Assembly: GCA_029449235.1 (NCBI GenBank)
Contig: JANATG010000016.1
Coordinates: 1,364,001-1,428,000, forward strand
Length of the DNA stretch: 64,000 nt
Origin: Linnemannia schmuckeri
Lineage: Eukaryota; Mortierellomycota; Mortierellomycetes; Mortierellales; Mortierellaceae
Direction: 5' to 3'
Below, one piece after another: positions 12,342 through 21,771 of the stretch (positions within the stretch are counted from its first letter, which is position 1; each line of letters opens with the position of its first letter). The notes under the pieces are model-generated. The model was not told the DNA's origin, made no database searches, and was given only the letters and a program-made list of their open reading frames with translations. Position numbers and translations under genes: made by a program.

Positions 12342-12680
12342 TTACAAGCATGTTACTTCAACTGAGTCAATCTTGTCATTTGCAGATGCACTCAGGGTTT
12401 TCTTGTGCCAGCCTCCAGTACTTCTGCCGACCATGTTGCCATGACAATCTCTTCTATCCATGAACTTTGCTGTACACAGTGGAGTTGCAGTCCAAATAAA
12501 GCTACTGACTTGGTTTTCCCTGCCCCTCTTGACATTGTGGCAATTGGTTCCGTGATTGATGTTATTCTCCCAATTGCCAATAAGATCTCCCTTGTAGTCA
12601 GAGTGTTCGTACAGCCTCAAGACATAAGCCTGTGTGCCGGCTACGACAGCCAATGCGGAGAGCAACAATGTAGCCTTCAT
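12342..12680 (-). CDS. small secreted beta/gamma-crystallin-like protein
   Basis: 112 residues, one exon. Residues 1-18 are a signal peptide (MKATLLLSALAVVAGTQA). The mature part opens with LYEHSDYKG, which fits the Greek-key crystallin signature (aromatic, four residues, aromatic, X, Gly), and has a second half with NQVSSFIW. Four cysteines (TNCHN, PLCTA, RDCHG, VTCL) could form two disulfides. Established: single-domain crystallin-fold secreted proteins occur widely in early-diverging fungi. Role unknown; wall-associated, calcium-binding or effector functions are all possible. Upstream (12690-13010) is a plausible promoter. Confidence 0.7.
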   Translation of the reverse strand: MKATLLLSALAVVAGTQAYVLRLYEHSDYKGDLIGNWENNINHGTNCHNVKRGRENQVSSFIWTATPLCTAKFMDRRDCHGNMVGRSTGGWHKKTLSASANDKIDSVEVTCL

Positions 12681-13825
12681 GTCGTTGAAATACTGTGAGG
12701 TGTTTGGTAAGGCTAATCAGACGGCAAGTGCGAAAAAAGGTTAGCTTTGGAAAATAGCATATTTCCTTTAACTAGGATGGGAATCCAACAATAAAGCCTT
12801 ACAAGAACAACTGAAGGTTTTGCTGGGTGGTTCTTGCGGTGGTTGAGAAGGGCTGCTGTGGTATGCTGCTTCGAGTCTAGAAGTGTTGGTGCAGGGGCAG
12901 GACGGGATGTAGAGGATAGAGATGTCACAAGGGCGGAATCGGGGACGGAAGATGATACTCTAGTTGCAGACGAAGTACTCAAGTTACCAGGTAACGATCA
13001 AACATTTTGGGGAGCTACGAGCTATATATGTGTGTGTGATTGTGTGATCATACGATGTTTTACGTCATACGATCGATCCTTCCAACTGTGGCACGCCGCT
13101 ATCGCACGCCGCTATCGCACGCCGTTATTGCACGCCGCTATTGCACGCCGCTATCGCACGTCGTAACGGCACGCCGCGATGCTCTCACGAAGTGTGTGGT
13201 GAGCCCTGTTCAAAGTCAGAACCTAACAAGTTATCCAGTCCAATCGTAATGGTGTCATTGGTCGATTGCGCGTTTAAGCAGGAACTATGAACTCTCTACA
13301 TGGGCAAATCATTCTCAGTAAGGAAAGGTGCAGTTTTGTGTGCTATCCTTGAGATGCAAACTAGAGGACGCGCGGCGGCCTCCGATCACTGTATCAATGC
13401 AAAAGCATGTTGTGTAATTATAATATGCAGTCTTATTTTTTTTTCATAAATTCATTCCCTGGATACTTTATATCCTTGTGTGGTGTGGAGGCCTCTACTG
13501 TCACGCCTGCCTCTACAAAGGCATCCTCGTGTTCATTCCCGTCAACAGGAAGCAAACCATCCTCCACTTGTGGCACACCAAAGTTCAAAATGCCATGTTG
13601 CTTGTGCCGAGGTCATCCAAAATTATCCCTTTTGCACATTGAAATCGCCACCCTTCTTCCAAGAAATGTGCAGAAGATATTTTATTAGCGTACATTCGTT
13701 GCGTTTGTGCTTCCCTGAACTACATTCGCTCCAGTATTGATTTTGACTGTGCTATCCTCAGACCCTCAATTTCGCGTTTTTGCCGAGCGGGTGCGAAGTG
13801 GTGAGTACTTTCTATGAGCATGCGC
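12681..13825. other. intergenic with minisatellite
   Basis: Promoter side of the crystallin-like gene, then a 13-bp tandem array, then AT-rich DNA up to the Tc1-like remnant. No gene seen. 13460-13690 has a short open stretch with no recognisable content. Confidence 0.4.
13091..13181 (+). repeat. 13-bp tandem repeat, 7 copies
   Basis: Seven units of gcacgccgctatc and close variants: units 1, 2 and 5 are identical, the others differ by one to three bases or so, mainly at the 3' half. GC-rich minisatellite in AT-rich surroundings. Confidence 0.9.
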
Positions 13826-15081
13826 TTAAACTTCATCCCACGCATCATTATCTTCATCCCCCTCTATTTCTTCTCCTTGATTGTCGTCATTTCCTTCCTC
13901 CTCATCCTCGTCAATGTCCTCCTGTTCATCCTCGTCAATGTCCTCCTCGTTGTCCTCATCGATCCTCTCCCCCTCTTCCTCCTCCTCTTCATGCTCTGCT
14001 TCATCACCCCAGCCTTCAATGTATGGGTCATTATAACCCTCGAGAAGGGCTTGACGGATGTCATAGAGACGGCCAAGTGGAGTCCCTGCGAGTGAAAGCT
14101 GGAAAGCTCGTCCAACTTCGCGGATCCACCCTCTTGCCATTGCAGCATTGATTCGTGCTAGGCTGCTTGCAACATGGCCGGCAAGAGTCTCGGTCTCTAC
14201 AACCTCCTGGCGGACATGGGTCTTGACACTGCTGAAGGCAGACTCAGCAGCGTTGAGATGCGGGCTGTACGGAGGAAGGAGAATAAGAATGTGACCAACG
14301 GTAGTGATGGCGTCTTAAACCTTCTGAGTCTTGTGGAACCTGGCGTTATCCATTAAAGAATGCAGCGTCGGCCATCGAAACGGGGAAGAAGTTTGTCCTC
14401 CAAAAATTCGGTAAAGGAGTCTTGGTTATATGCTCCACGCTTAAAGTGGTAAGCTAGGATACCCGTCTTGTCAACAGCAATGACCAGAGACATGTCTGGG
14501 CCACGGGCGTGGGGAACTCTGAAATGCACGTCTGCCTCGGGGAGCGCGGCCATACTTGCGGGTGATGCGCAAATTGAAGCCAGCGTCGTCAATGTAGACA
14601 AAGTGGTCATATTATCAGGACCATGGAGCACGTTTCCGGCCCATTATCGTCGGCCCTCAATGCGCTCGGGATCATTGTATCTCTCTGGCTCGACCCTCAT
14701 CAGCTTGAGCGTGTAAGCGGTGAGCTTGTTGATGGCCTTGTCGACAATGTGCTGGGCAAGGGGGGGCTCGATCTGAAAATGCTCGTTCAACTTGGTGGTG
14801 AGCCACTGAACAAGACGGCCAGCGAATTCATCCACGTTCTCAGTGAGCTAGTCGATATGAGCTTGCTCGACCTTGCTGCCACGGTTGCCGCTCCTGGGCA
14901 GCTTGTCTACGCGGCTGGTATGAATGAAGGTGCTGACAGTGCTTCTGACAGTAGACGAGGGGATGTTGAAGTTACGAGCTACCAATGCCATGGTCATGCC
15001 CTGATCAGTGATTGAATCAATGATCCTTTCTCTGTTGGTGTTGTCGATTTTACTGTTCTTCCTTCTTCTCAGTGCTGGCAT
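13826..15081 (-). pseudogene. Tc1/mariner-type (IS630-Tc1) transposase, frameshifted
   Basis: Reading down the minus strand: a basic start with homeodomain-like HTH (RRKNSKIDNTNRERIIDS, VARNFNIPSSTVRSTVSTF) at 15081-14848; a linker at 14835-14644; the DDE core at 14631-14353 (HFRVPHARGPDMSLVIAVD, FLEDKLLPRFDGR); then, only after a frame change, LMDNARFHKTQKV, a stop, ILILLPPYSPHLNAAESAF, and a long C-terminal part ending in a highly acidic tail (13826-13960). At least three frame breaks or stops separate these blocks, so it cannot make transposase. I could not define convincing terminal repeats; GGCAAAAA-type ends near 13775 and 15206 are weakly similar. Confidence 0.8.
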
Positions 15082-15396
15082 GGTACTTCAAAGGGTGTGT
15101 GAAGGCCTCGTTGAGGTAAGATGTGGGGTGAGTGGGGAAGGGAGAAGTGTGGAAGATAGCGGCATTCATGGAAGACGATTACTTTTATGACTCTTTATGT
15201 TGGTGGCAAAAAATGTCGAAAATTCATATAGGGGCTGACGAAATTCAAATCCAATGTAGAGCAATCTAAAAGTTCACTGCGCGGTGTTCGATGCGCACCT
15301 TGACGATTACTGCGCATCTACATGTTTAATCATGCTGTAGAGTGAAATCAACGTGCAAAAGGGATACTAAAAAAATAAGGATTGTAAATTACGTAA

Positions 15397-15433
15397 GGGC
15401 GCAGCCCGAACATCACTGTCTTGCGCGAAGCGC
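15397..15433 (+). repeat. double mini-hairpin element, copy 1
   Basis: Two tight hairpins: GGGC-GCA-GCCC at 15397-15407 and GCGC-GAA-GCGC at 15423-15433, with trinucleotide loops. The second contains GCGAAGC, known as an exceptionally stable DNA mini-hairpin. Confidence 0.75.
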
Positions 15434-15550
15434 CAGTATTTTGTGAGGGCAGAGCAGAGGCAGAGCCCGAGCTATTGGTCCCTGGTGCCGTGTGCGGCAA
15501 AAGGAAGGGGGATGGAGCGCTGTGATGCGACCATCAAGGCCACCGTGTGA

Positions 15551-15586
15551 GGGCGTAGCCCGAACGCAGTATCTTGCGCGAAGCGC
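15551..15586 (+). repeat. double mini-hairpin element, copy 2
   Basis: Same design as the copy 150 bp upstream: GGGC-GTA-GCCC at 15551-15561 and GCGC-GAA-GCGC at 15576-15586, with a different spacer. A third, decayed relative (GGGC...GCCC) sits at about 15447-15468. Confidence 0.75.
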
Positions 15587-15658
15587 CAGCAGCCTCAGGA
15601 GGGGATCTTTACCATGCCACTAAAAAAAAATTGTGTCAACGCATTACATCTCTGTTTG

Positions 15659-15812
15659 TTCCTTCCTTCCTCAATCAACGCTTCACTTTTGACTAAGTAG
15701 GATTCTGCCTTACACACACATCTCTTTTTCTTCTTTCACTCTACACTCCTTCCTCATTCAACGCTTCTCTTTCGTCATAACAGAGTCCTGATTTACACAC
15801 ACATATCTTTTC
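15659..15812 (+). repeat. imperfect direct duplication, ~70 bp unit
   Basis: TTCCTTCCTCAATCAACGC...TTACACACACATCTCTTTT (15659 on) is repeated in diverged form at about 15745-15812 (CTCCTTCCTCATTCAACGC...TTACACACACATATCTTTT). Confidence 0.7.
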
Positions 15813-16259
15813 ACAAAAAACAAACAACGCTCTTCGCACAAAGGTATATGTCGCTAATCAGGAAAACTCAATTAACAAGCATTTTGATCAACCTCAACCA
15901 ATGCACTAATTATTAATCCGAATTCACCCTTTTGCTGTCAAGAAGCGTAGGATGCCCCCAGAGTTGCTATCTATTCGCTTTGCCTTCAAGAAGGCCACGA
16001 ACGCTCTTCAAACAATGCCCGCGTACTGAATCCGTAAAGGTATGTTGACATTCGCTTTAGTCTGACCTTGCTGTAAATTTGTCTATAACGACTAACTGAG
16101 ACAACGCATTTTTTTCTATTATCCTTTAGGCCGGCAGCATTGGTCAATCAACTTGAAAGAGACGCTTATATTGCGCGTGTTCGCGAGCCATCGCTTAATG
16201 CTACCGTCCGAGTCAAATAGGCATGCGATAATGTTTTGCCGCCTCCTCCTTTTCTCGGC

Positions 16260-16990
16260 TTTGCACCACGGGCAGGCACGGGCTTCACCACCTATTTACG
16301 TATCGCTCACCCGAAGGCAGTTAGTAACGAAAGCAATGGTTACAGAAATAGAGGAAGGATATTCGAGAGCGCGTAGCGGAACACGGACCTGTCGAGAAAA
16401 TCAAGATTATGCTCAAGGCTGCGAGAGTGACTAATGGGCGCACACAGCGGCCGTCCGACCTTTTCTCAATTAATGGGATTCCTGTCCTAATACCAGGAGA
16501 AGATACAGCTACCAGGCCCAGGGATATAATTATTCAAGGCAGCGACGGGCACTATTATTTCAGGTATGGACGGGCATTAGGACGGTATCAATGAAGCTCA
16601 TGACGTCCGTGTATGATCCGTTGCAATATCTACTTTTGCATCCTCAGGGCGGCGATGGCTGGAAATACATGACGCATCTCTTGATACCAAGCATCAAGTT
16701 CTGCCAGCGTATCCATTACAAGACGAAGTGGTCAATCCAGAACAAGCGGTCAATGAAGCAGAGGATCAAACAACTGGTAATGGGACCTTATCTGGATAAT
16801 GGCCAAGACATGATAATTCCGATCATAAAGCCAAGGTCGAGGAGGAGGGGAGGGCATCAAGGCAAGGACAAGTCTGTCTCAACGCGTGGTTACCACGCCT
16901 ACCGCTTCGGCGGGCGTCCCATCGGTGGTATTGTACGTTGCCCCCTGACGCTGCATCATTGTAAGATTCGAGGCAAGGAGGGCGAATACC
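16260..16990 (+). pseudogene. degenerate Helitron Rep/helicase N-terminal region
   Basis: Blocks typical of the region before and at the start of the Helitron Rep domain appear in changing frames: TRPRDIIIQGSDG (about 16510-16550), YDPLQYLLLHPQGGDGW (16612-16662) and VSTRGYHAYRFGGRP (16880-16920). In intact Helitrons these read RDI-hydrophobic, YDPL-YPLLFP-GEDGW and REYYAYRL. Stops and frame changes between them mark it as dead. No HUH motif seen. Confidence 0.55.
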
Positions 16991-17040
16991 TGTCACTTTG
17001 CCTACATGAAATATTTTGAAAAATTATTCCCATTTCTTCA

Positions 17041-17104
17041 AGCACCGCCACCCACACACACACACATACATACACACATATACACACACACACGCATACA
17101 CATA
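17041..17104 (+). repeat. (CA)n / CACACATA microsatellite
   Basis: Alternating CA with TA interruptions, 60 bp, intergenic. Confidence 0.85.
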
Positions 17105-18155
17105 AAAAAATAAAAACCCACCTCTACCCGTGACATCGTCCACGGGCAACCTTTCTAGTTGCACTTTGGACAAAAAAAACCAACAAAAAAAAGTTAGAAG
17201 TGAACCAACAATACAGCTTAAAAGTCGTACTCAAACTATCCAAAGGTATGCTTGTTACATCGGCAAAATCATCCATCTCCATATCCATAGAAGTAAGGTT
17301 TGTGAAAATGGATTTGTGATGGCCAAATTGCAGGAGGGGTGAAAGGGACGACATCAGACTTGGGGGCGCCAATGTGGTGGATGGCGGACGAGACATCCTG
17401 GGAAGCGGTAGGCGAGGCGATCTTGGAGAGACTAGCTTCTTGAATGCATTTACTGTATCACCCGAGAAAGAGGGGAAACGGAGACAAACACGACAGTTTA
17501 GAACTTAACCGCATATGGGGTGCAGCTGCTTTGAGCAGCAGCTTGCTTAGGTTGTGGATTTCAATTTAGCCATACATGTAAACTGAAAGATAAGAGCAAG
17601 TACAAATGATGAAAGGATGGATTTGGTGTCCAGATGTCCAGAGGCAGCCATGCTCTCAGATAGAAAAAAGTAGATATTTCTCTTGTGGACTGTCCTTGGC
17701 GAAGAAGAAAAATACTATTTCGAACCTTGGAGGCGGATGTAGGGTTCATGTTGGCAAAATATAAACGGCAGTTGATAGAGGGTTATAGCAGATGCTGGTA
17801 GTGCTTTTTAGAAGTATAGATATGACGAAAAAAAAATCCATGACATGGGACTATTTATGATTAGTCTGTCACAATGGAGATCCATAGATGTGATGAGCAT
17901 GAGGATGACGAGATGGTGACAGTGAGAAGCCATTGTTTTATGAAGTCACAGGCAGCGCCCTTAGAACGTTCCTGCAGCATTAGAGATGAAAGTGACATAG
18001 AGGTGAATGAGAATGAGAGATAAGTGTCAAAAGTGTCAACTATTAAGACACTATTTTACAGCGCTTTATAAAATAGTAGAAAGGAAAGGGAGGGATCTGC
18101 TACACCACACAGTGAAAGTCTGTAACACATTAAGCAATTATAGAAAATAATAATA
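17105..18155. other. intergenic, no gene seen
   Basis: AT-rich DNA between the Helitron remnant and the Tc1-class element. Short ORFs (for example 17124-17396 minus) carry nothing recognisable. Confidence 0.4.
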
Positions 18156-18178
18156 TTGCGCGTTTCAATAAAAATGAA
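18156..18178 (+). repeat. left terminal inverted repeat
   Basis: TTGCGCGTTTCAATAAAAAT and three further bases; pairs with 21030-21052 with two mismatches. Confidence 0.85.
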
Positions 18179-18338
18179 CAAAAAAAGTGACTACTAATCT
18201 GGCATTAGATCTAATCCTTCCAGCCTCTAATCTTACTGGTTGTGTCTCTAATCCTCTTCCAAAAAAAAATTTCTACAAACTACCAGTGCGGTGAAACGCT
18301 TTTCGTTTTCTTTTTCACCTATCCTTTTCGCCACAACC

Positions 18339-19538
18339 ATGTCCAAGAACACTAAAAGGCGCATCCTTACACGAAATGAATCTGGGACCAATCCTTCCCT
18401 CGTCTCTCTCCCCTACTCTTCTTCTCCTAAACGTCGTAATCGTTCGCCCTCCTCAGACGAACCCCTTATTCCTCGCCGAAAGACGAGGGGCATACGACCC
18501 CTTGCACCGTCTCCAACTACACCAAATAGACCTCTCTCCTCCCCTTCTCCTTCTCCTCCCCCTCCTCCTCGTACTCTCTCTCCTCCACTTCCACCTCGTA
18601 ACCCCTCTACCCCTCCCTCTCCCTCGACTTCTGCCTCCGCTACTTCTGCTGCCACCTCTACCTCTCGCCCTGCAACTCCTGGACGTCCTCACACGGAGAT
18701 TCCAGAATCTATTACACTGCGTATCAACCTTCGCTACGGGCAACCGTACACCCACTGTCGAGTCCGCAACAGCTGGCCTGCTGCTGCTGTTTGGAGCTTT
18801 CGCTGGGAGGAAGACACGCTGGACTCACTAATTGCAAAGGTCAGACACCGGACGGATCTCCCAACACTGAAGGACTTTGAGTGGGAATTGGGCCAGACGT
18901 TGTACATAAAACCAACGCACAGCACCCCCCAACAGCTTTTCTTAAGGCTGGATGATGAAGACTACGAGGGTAAGCTCAAGCGTGCGTGGACCGCGGAGGC
19001 CAAGCGACTAAATGACACCGATAAAGTAGTGATCGACCTTTTCGCCTATCTCACGGATGCCCAGGTCCAGGTTCCGCCTCAGCCTCGCGTCCCCGCTCCA
19101 GGAAGGCAGGACACAATTAGAAGGTCTTCTCAACGCCGCATTCAAGAGGAGGACGGGCGAATTGAGCTCGCCATTGGCCAAGGAACCCTTAATCCAATGG
19201 GCTCCATGTCAAGGGCTTATTTCGCAAGGAGTCTGGCCAAAAGGGTTCAGCAGACGCCACTCGATCAACTAGCAGTACCCCAGACAGCGACTTTTCGTCA
19301 GCTTCAACATCTGGACGACGAGCGAGCAGCTCTCGACCAACACAATACTGTACAGAACGAGGAACGACATGATAACTACATCAGTATACAAGCTACACTC
19401 AGAATCAATATAGCGGACCTACGACACGCGCTTGGTTTGCCCGATATCAATTTAAATGGGCTTGTAAACTTTGATGTTGGTATCCCTGCCCGCCCTGAAG
19501 ATGATCTTAGAGACGCTGATCATGAAGACGATGACTAA
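18339..19538 (+). CDS. transposon-borne protein of unknown function, 399 residues
   Basis: Single exon. ATG at 18339 is in a strong context (CCACAACCATGTCC); the frame is also open upstream but without another ATG. Residues 1-50 are basic with nuclear-localisation-like clusters (KRR, PKRRNR, PRRKTR); 60-120 are Pro/Ser-rich and probably disordered; 125-238 form a compact predicted domain starting ITLRINLRYG and containing DTLDSLIAKVRHRTDL, QTLYIK, LFLRLDDEDYEG and DKVVIDLFAYL. That beta-helix-beta pattern with an acidic DDEDYE turn resembles a PB1 or ubiquitin-like fold, by eye only. The C-terminal part is charged and ends in an acidic tail (EDDLRDADHEDDD). It sits inside the element's terminal repeats and converges with the transposase. 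It could help transposition (second DNA- or protein-binding subunit) or be unrelated cargo. No family recognised. Confidence 0.75.
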   Translation: MSKNTKRRILTRNESGTNPSLVSLPYSSSPKRRNRSPSSDEPLIPRRKTRGIRPLAPSPTTPNRPLSSPSPSPPPPPRTLSPPLPPRNPSTPPSPSTSASATSAATSTSRPATPGRPHTEIPESITLRINLRYGQPYTHCRVRNSWPAAAVWSFRWEEDTLDSLIAKVRHRTDLPTLKDFEWELGQTLYIKPTHSTPQQLFLRLDDEDYEGKLKRAWTAEAKRLNDTDKVVIDLFAYLTDAQVQVPPQPRVPAPGRQDTIRRSSQRRIQEEDGRIELAIGQGTLNPMGSMSRAYFARSLAKRVQQTPLDQLAVPQTATFRQLQHLDDERAALDQHNTVQNEERHDNYISIQATLRINIADLRHALGLPDINLNGLVNFDVGIPARPEDDLRDADHEDDD

Positions 19539-19545
19539 GCATATG

Positions 19546-19559
19546 AATAAACGTTTATT
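19546..19559. terminator. palindromic bidirectional poly(A) signal
   Basis: AATAAACGTTTATT is a perfect 14 bp palindrome giving AATAAA on both strands, placed between the two convergent stops; the transposase stop (19557-19555) lies inside it. Confidence 0.7.
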
Positions 19560-20620
19560 GTGATTTGAAGTTCAAAAAGCCACGTTCATACCCGCTGTGT
19601 GAAAACAAATTGATGGCCAACCCGTCTTTGCTTGCGCATTGGCTGAATGCTAAGTCTAGCACTGGTTCAGGGAGGTGGTGAAAAGCAAGGTAGCCATTTT
19701 TTTGAATATACCTCTTGACCAAAGAAAACCCGGTTTCGATGGGATTGAGGTGAGGAGAATATGGAGGTAAAAAAAAGAGTAATGCTCCGCGAGTTTCAAT
19801 GGCATCTTGAAACTGTTTATACATATGAATGCGGGCATTATCAATAATAACAATTGAGTTGGGCATGGGCCAAGGATGGAGATGAGGGAGAATGGTGTTA
19901 ACAAATGCATCGTGGAATGTTTGTCTGGTAAAAGTCCCCGTAGTAAAGGACCATGCCAAAAATCCTTTGCTGTTGAAAGCAGCTAGTGCAGAGACACGCT
20001 GGCCGCGTGAGAAAGGAAGCGAGACAATTGCCGGAGAGCCAATAGGCGCCCAAGCATATCTACGAATAGCGTCCCTTCCATCCTTGCTGGTTTCGTCCAC
20101 GAAAATCAGTTGCTCGGGAAAGTTGTAGAACGGTCGAAGACTGAACTTGAAATCCTCCAGCTCCACGGGAACCGCTTCACGCGCTCGCTTTTCGATCTTT
20201 TTCCTGCTCAACTTCAGGACATGACGCAATGCACGGCAGATTGTCGGAATGGAAGTGTTTGGCACTTCAGGATACGTATCTTGAATGAATGATTGCACCT
20301 CCTCCAAATAAAAGCAAGGGTGCTCGTTCACAAAGGCCTTGACGCCGTTCTGTACGTCTATCGGCCATACCGGACGGGCCAACCGTTCAGTTTTCTTGTA
20401 TACATGTCCTGTCGAGTTAAAGCAATCTGTAACAATGGCTTGTCAAGATATTTCTTTGTGCGTTATCAAACGAACGAACGGCATATCGCATTTCATTACC
20501 TGTCCAGCGCTTAACGCTAGCTGGGGATACACCTAGCAAAGTGGCTACTTCATTCATATCTACAGCCATAAAGCTGAAAAGAATAACCGCTCTCCATCGA
20601 AGGTCCTCTGAAAATGCCAT
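19555..20620 (-). CDS. Tc1/mariner-class transposase, intact, 2 exons
   Basis: Exons 20620-20500 and 20408-19555 (975 nt, 324 residues); the GT-AG intron of 91 bp restores an open frame at a Gly codon. Residues about 1-45 hold a homeodomain-like HTH (EVATLLGVSPASVKRW); a second HTH-like region follows to about 110. The catalytic triad is visible: FVDETS (Asp145), VIIDNARIH (Asp230) and SPHLNPIETGF (Glu265), 34 residues between the last two, i.e. DD34E. The YSPHLNPIE box is typical of the IS630-Tc1-mariner superfamily. It acts in the nucleus by cut-and-paste at TA. No stop or frameshift, in contrast to the other Tc1-like copies at 13.8-15.1 and 28.3-29.2 kb, which belong to different lineages. 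Confidence 0.9.
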
Positions 20621-21029
20621 TGTAAAAAAGAAAAAAAAGAAAGAGTGGAAAAAGAAGGAAGGTGATGAACAGAAAAGAAAAAGGGGAAAGTAAGGCACAC
20701 AAACATTGCAAAAAAATGACTTTCTTTTTCATCTTGTGATCGGGCAGGTCTAGCTTTTAAACTGGCTAGAATAGCCCAATTCCCTCTCCTCGAATAAACT
20801 AGCACTTATGACTTTGAGGTAAAAAAAAAGTGCAAATCTATAAGTGTTAAATAAATCGAATGCTTTTACACTCTTTGATCCAACGGATAGTAAAGCAAGT
20901 CGAGCTGTTGGGCAGGTTTTTCGTGTTTGTGGCGCTAACGTTTAGTTGACTAATCGGAGTGACTAGAAAATTAATCGCTCAAAAAAAAATTAATAGGACT
21001 GCTTAAAGCGTGAATAGTAGCCAAAAAAA

Positions 21030-21052
21030 TTCATTTTCCTTGAAACGCGCAA
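21030..21052 (-). repeat. right terminal inverted repeat
   Basis: Complement begins TTGCGCGTTTCAAGGAAAAT; pairs with 18156-18178. Confidence 0.85.
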
Positions 21053-21578
21053 TATACAGAAATTTTCTCTTTTACTTGGTCAATGTATGGTACGTGCGCA
21101 TAACATATACTAGTAAAGGGCAACGTGCTGGTTATCCATAGAGATTTAAATTTCCTCCTGGCAACGTAGTGGTCCAACTCCATCAGTTTTAGGGGTCGGT
21201 CCCAGAGGGAATCGAGTATAAAATATTAGCATCGAAGAAAGGGTGAATGAAATCGAGTGAGTCAACGGGGTTATCAGATGGGTAAGAAGGTGCGCATTGG
21301 TGTTGTCATCGACCAGGTTTGAACAAAGACCAACGCACCTTTTTTGACAACACCGGTAACCTGTTGAAGTCTGAAGAAGCAGAAATAGAAGCGACAGCAT
21401 AAGGGTGTCTGAGGCTACTGTGTCCTGCTCCAGAGCTTAAGATGAATAGTTCCGCAGATTTTCATACTAAGTAGCACAGTTCAAAAGCATGCCCGTTCCG
21501 TTATAGATTCATTTATAGATTCATTGAATTAGCAAACCTGACCTCGCTTCATCCCTATACTTCGCCACTCGGTCGACG
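21053..21578. other. intergenic, no gene seen
   Basis: Flank between the Tc1-class element and the broken 3' end of the Sel1 gene. Confidence 0.4.
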
Positions 21579-21771
21579 TTAATCTTCGTTGACATCTCCT
21601 CCATCGGTGACTTTCCTATACCGTTCCAGCGCCTTTGACTTGTCCTCCAGGACACCCAAACCGTACTCGAATAACGCGCCCACGCTATTAAGATACGACA
21701 TATCCTTACATGGTAACCTTGCTATCCCAAACCATGGCTTGGGCTTAATCGTCGGTAACAACCTCGCCTCT
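21579..21771 (-). pseudogene. out-of-frame 3' continuation of the Sel1-repeat gene
   Basis: Beyond the in-frame stop at 21774-21772 the minus strand still encodes a Sel1 repeat in another frame: SYLNSVGALFEYGLGVLEDK, then SKALERYRKVTDGGD before a stop at 21579. The linking segment (about 21700-21790) is frame-shifted. The gene therefore seems to have lost its last one or two repeats by small indels. Confidence 0.65.

Larger units (their letters stand above)
15082..16150. other. intergenic with hairpin repeats and an imperfect tandem duplication
   Basis: No gene seen. Holds the paired mini-hairpins (15397-15586) and a diverged duplication of about 70 bp at 15659-15812 described separately. 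Confidence 0.5.
18156..21052. mobile_element. 2.9 kb Tc1/mariner-class transposon with a second (cargo) gene
   Basis: Terminal inverted repeats: the left end reads TTGCGCGTTTCAA (18156 on), the right end is its complement (ending 21052). The first 23 positions match at 21, and similarity resumes at CTACTA further in. TA dinucleotides flank both ends (18154-18155 and 21053-21054), the expected IS630-Tc1-mariner target duplication. Inside are two intact convergent genes: a 399-residue protein of unknown function (+) and a spliced 324-residue DD34E transposase (-), with stops 16 bp apart. Open frames and paired ends suggest a young, possibly active copy. Confidence 0.85.

Noticed and set aside
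13091..13181. possible CRISPR array
   Set aside because: Units are contiguous 13-mers with no spacers, in a eukaryotic nuclear context.
15397..15586. bacterial-type intrinsic terminators
   Set aside because: No T-tract after the hairpins, and the context is fungal nuclear DNA; the duplicated pair design fits a repeat element better.
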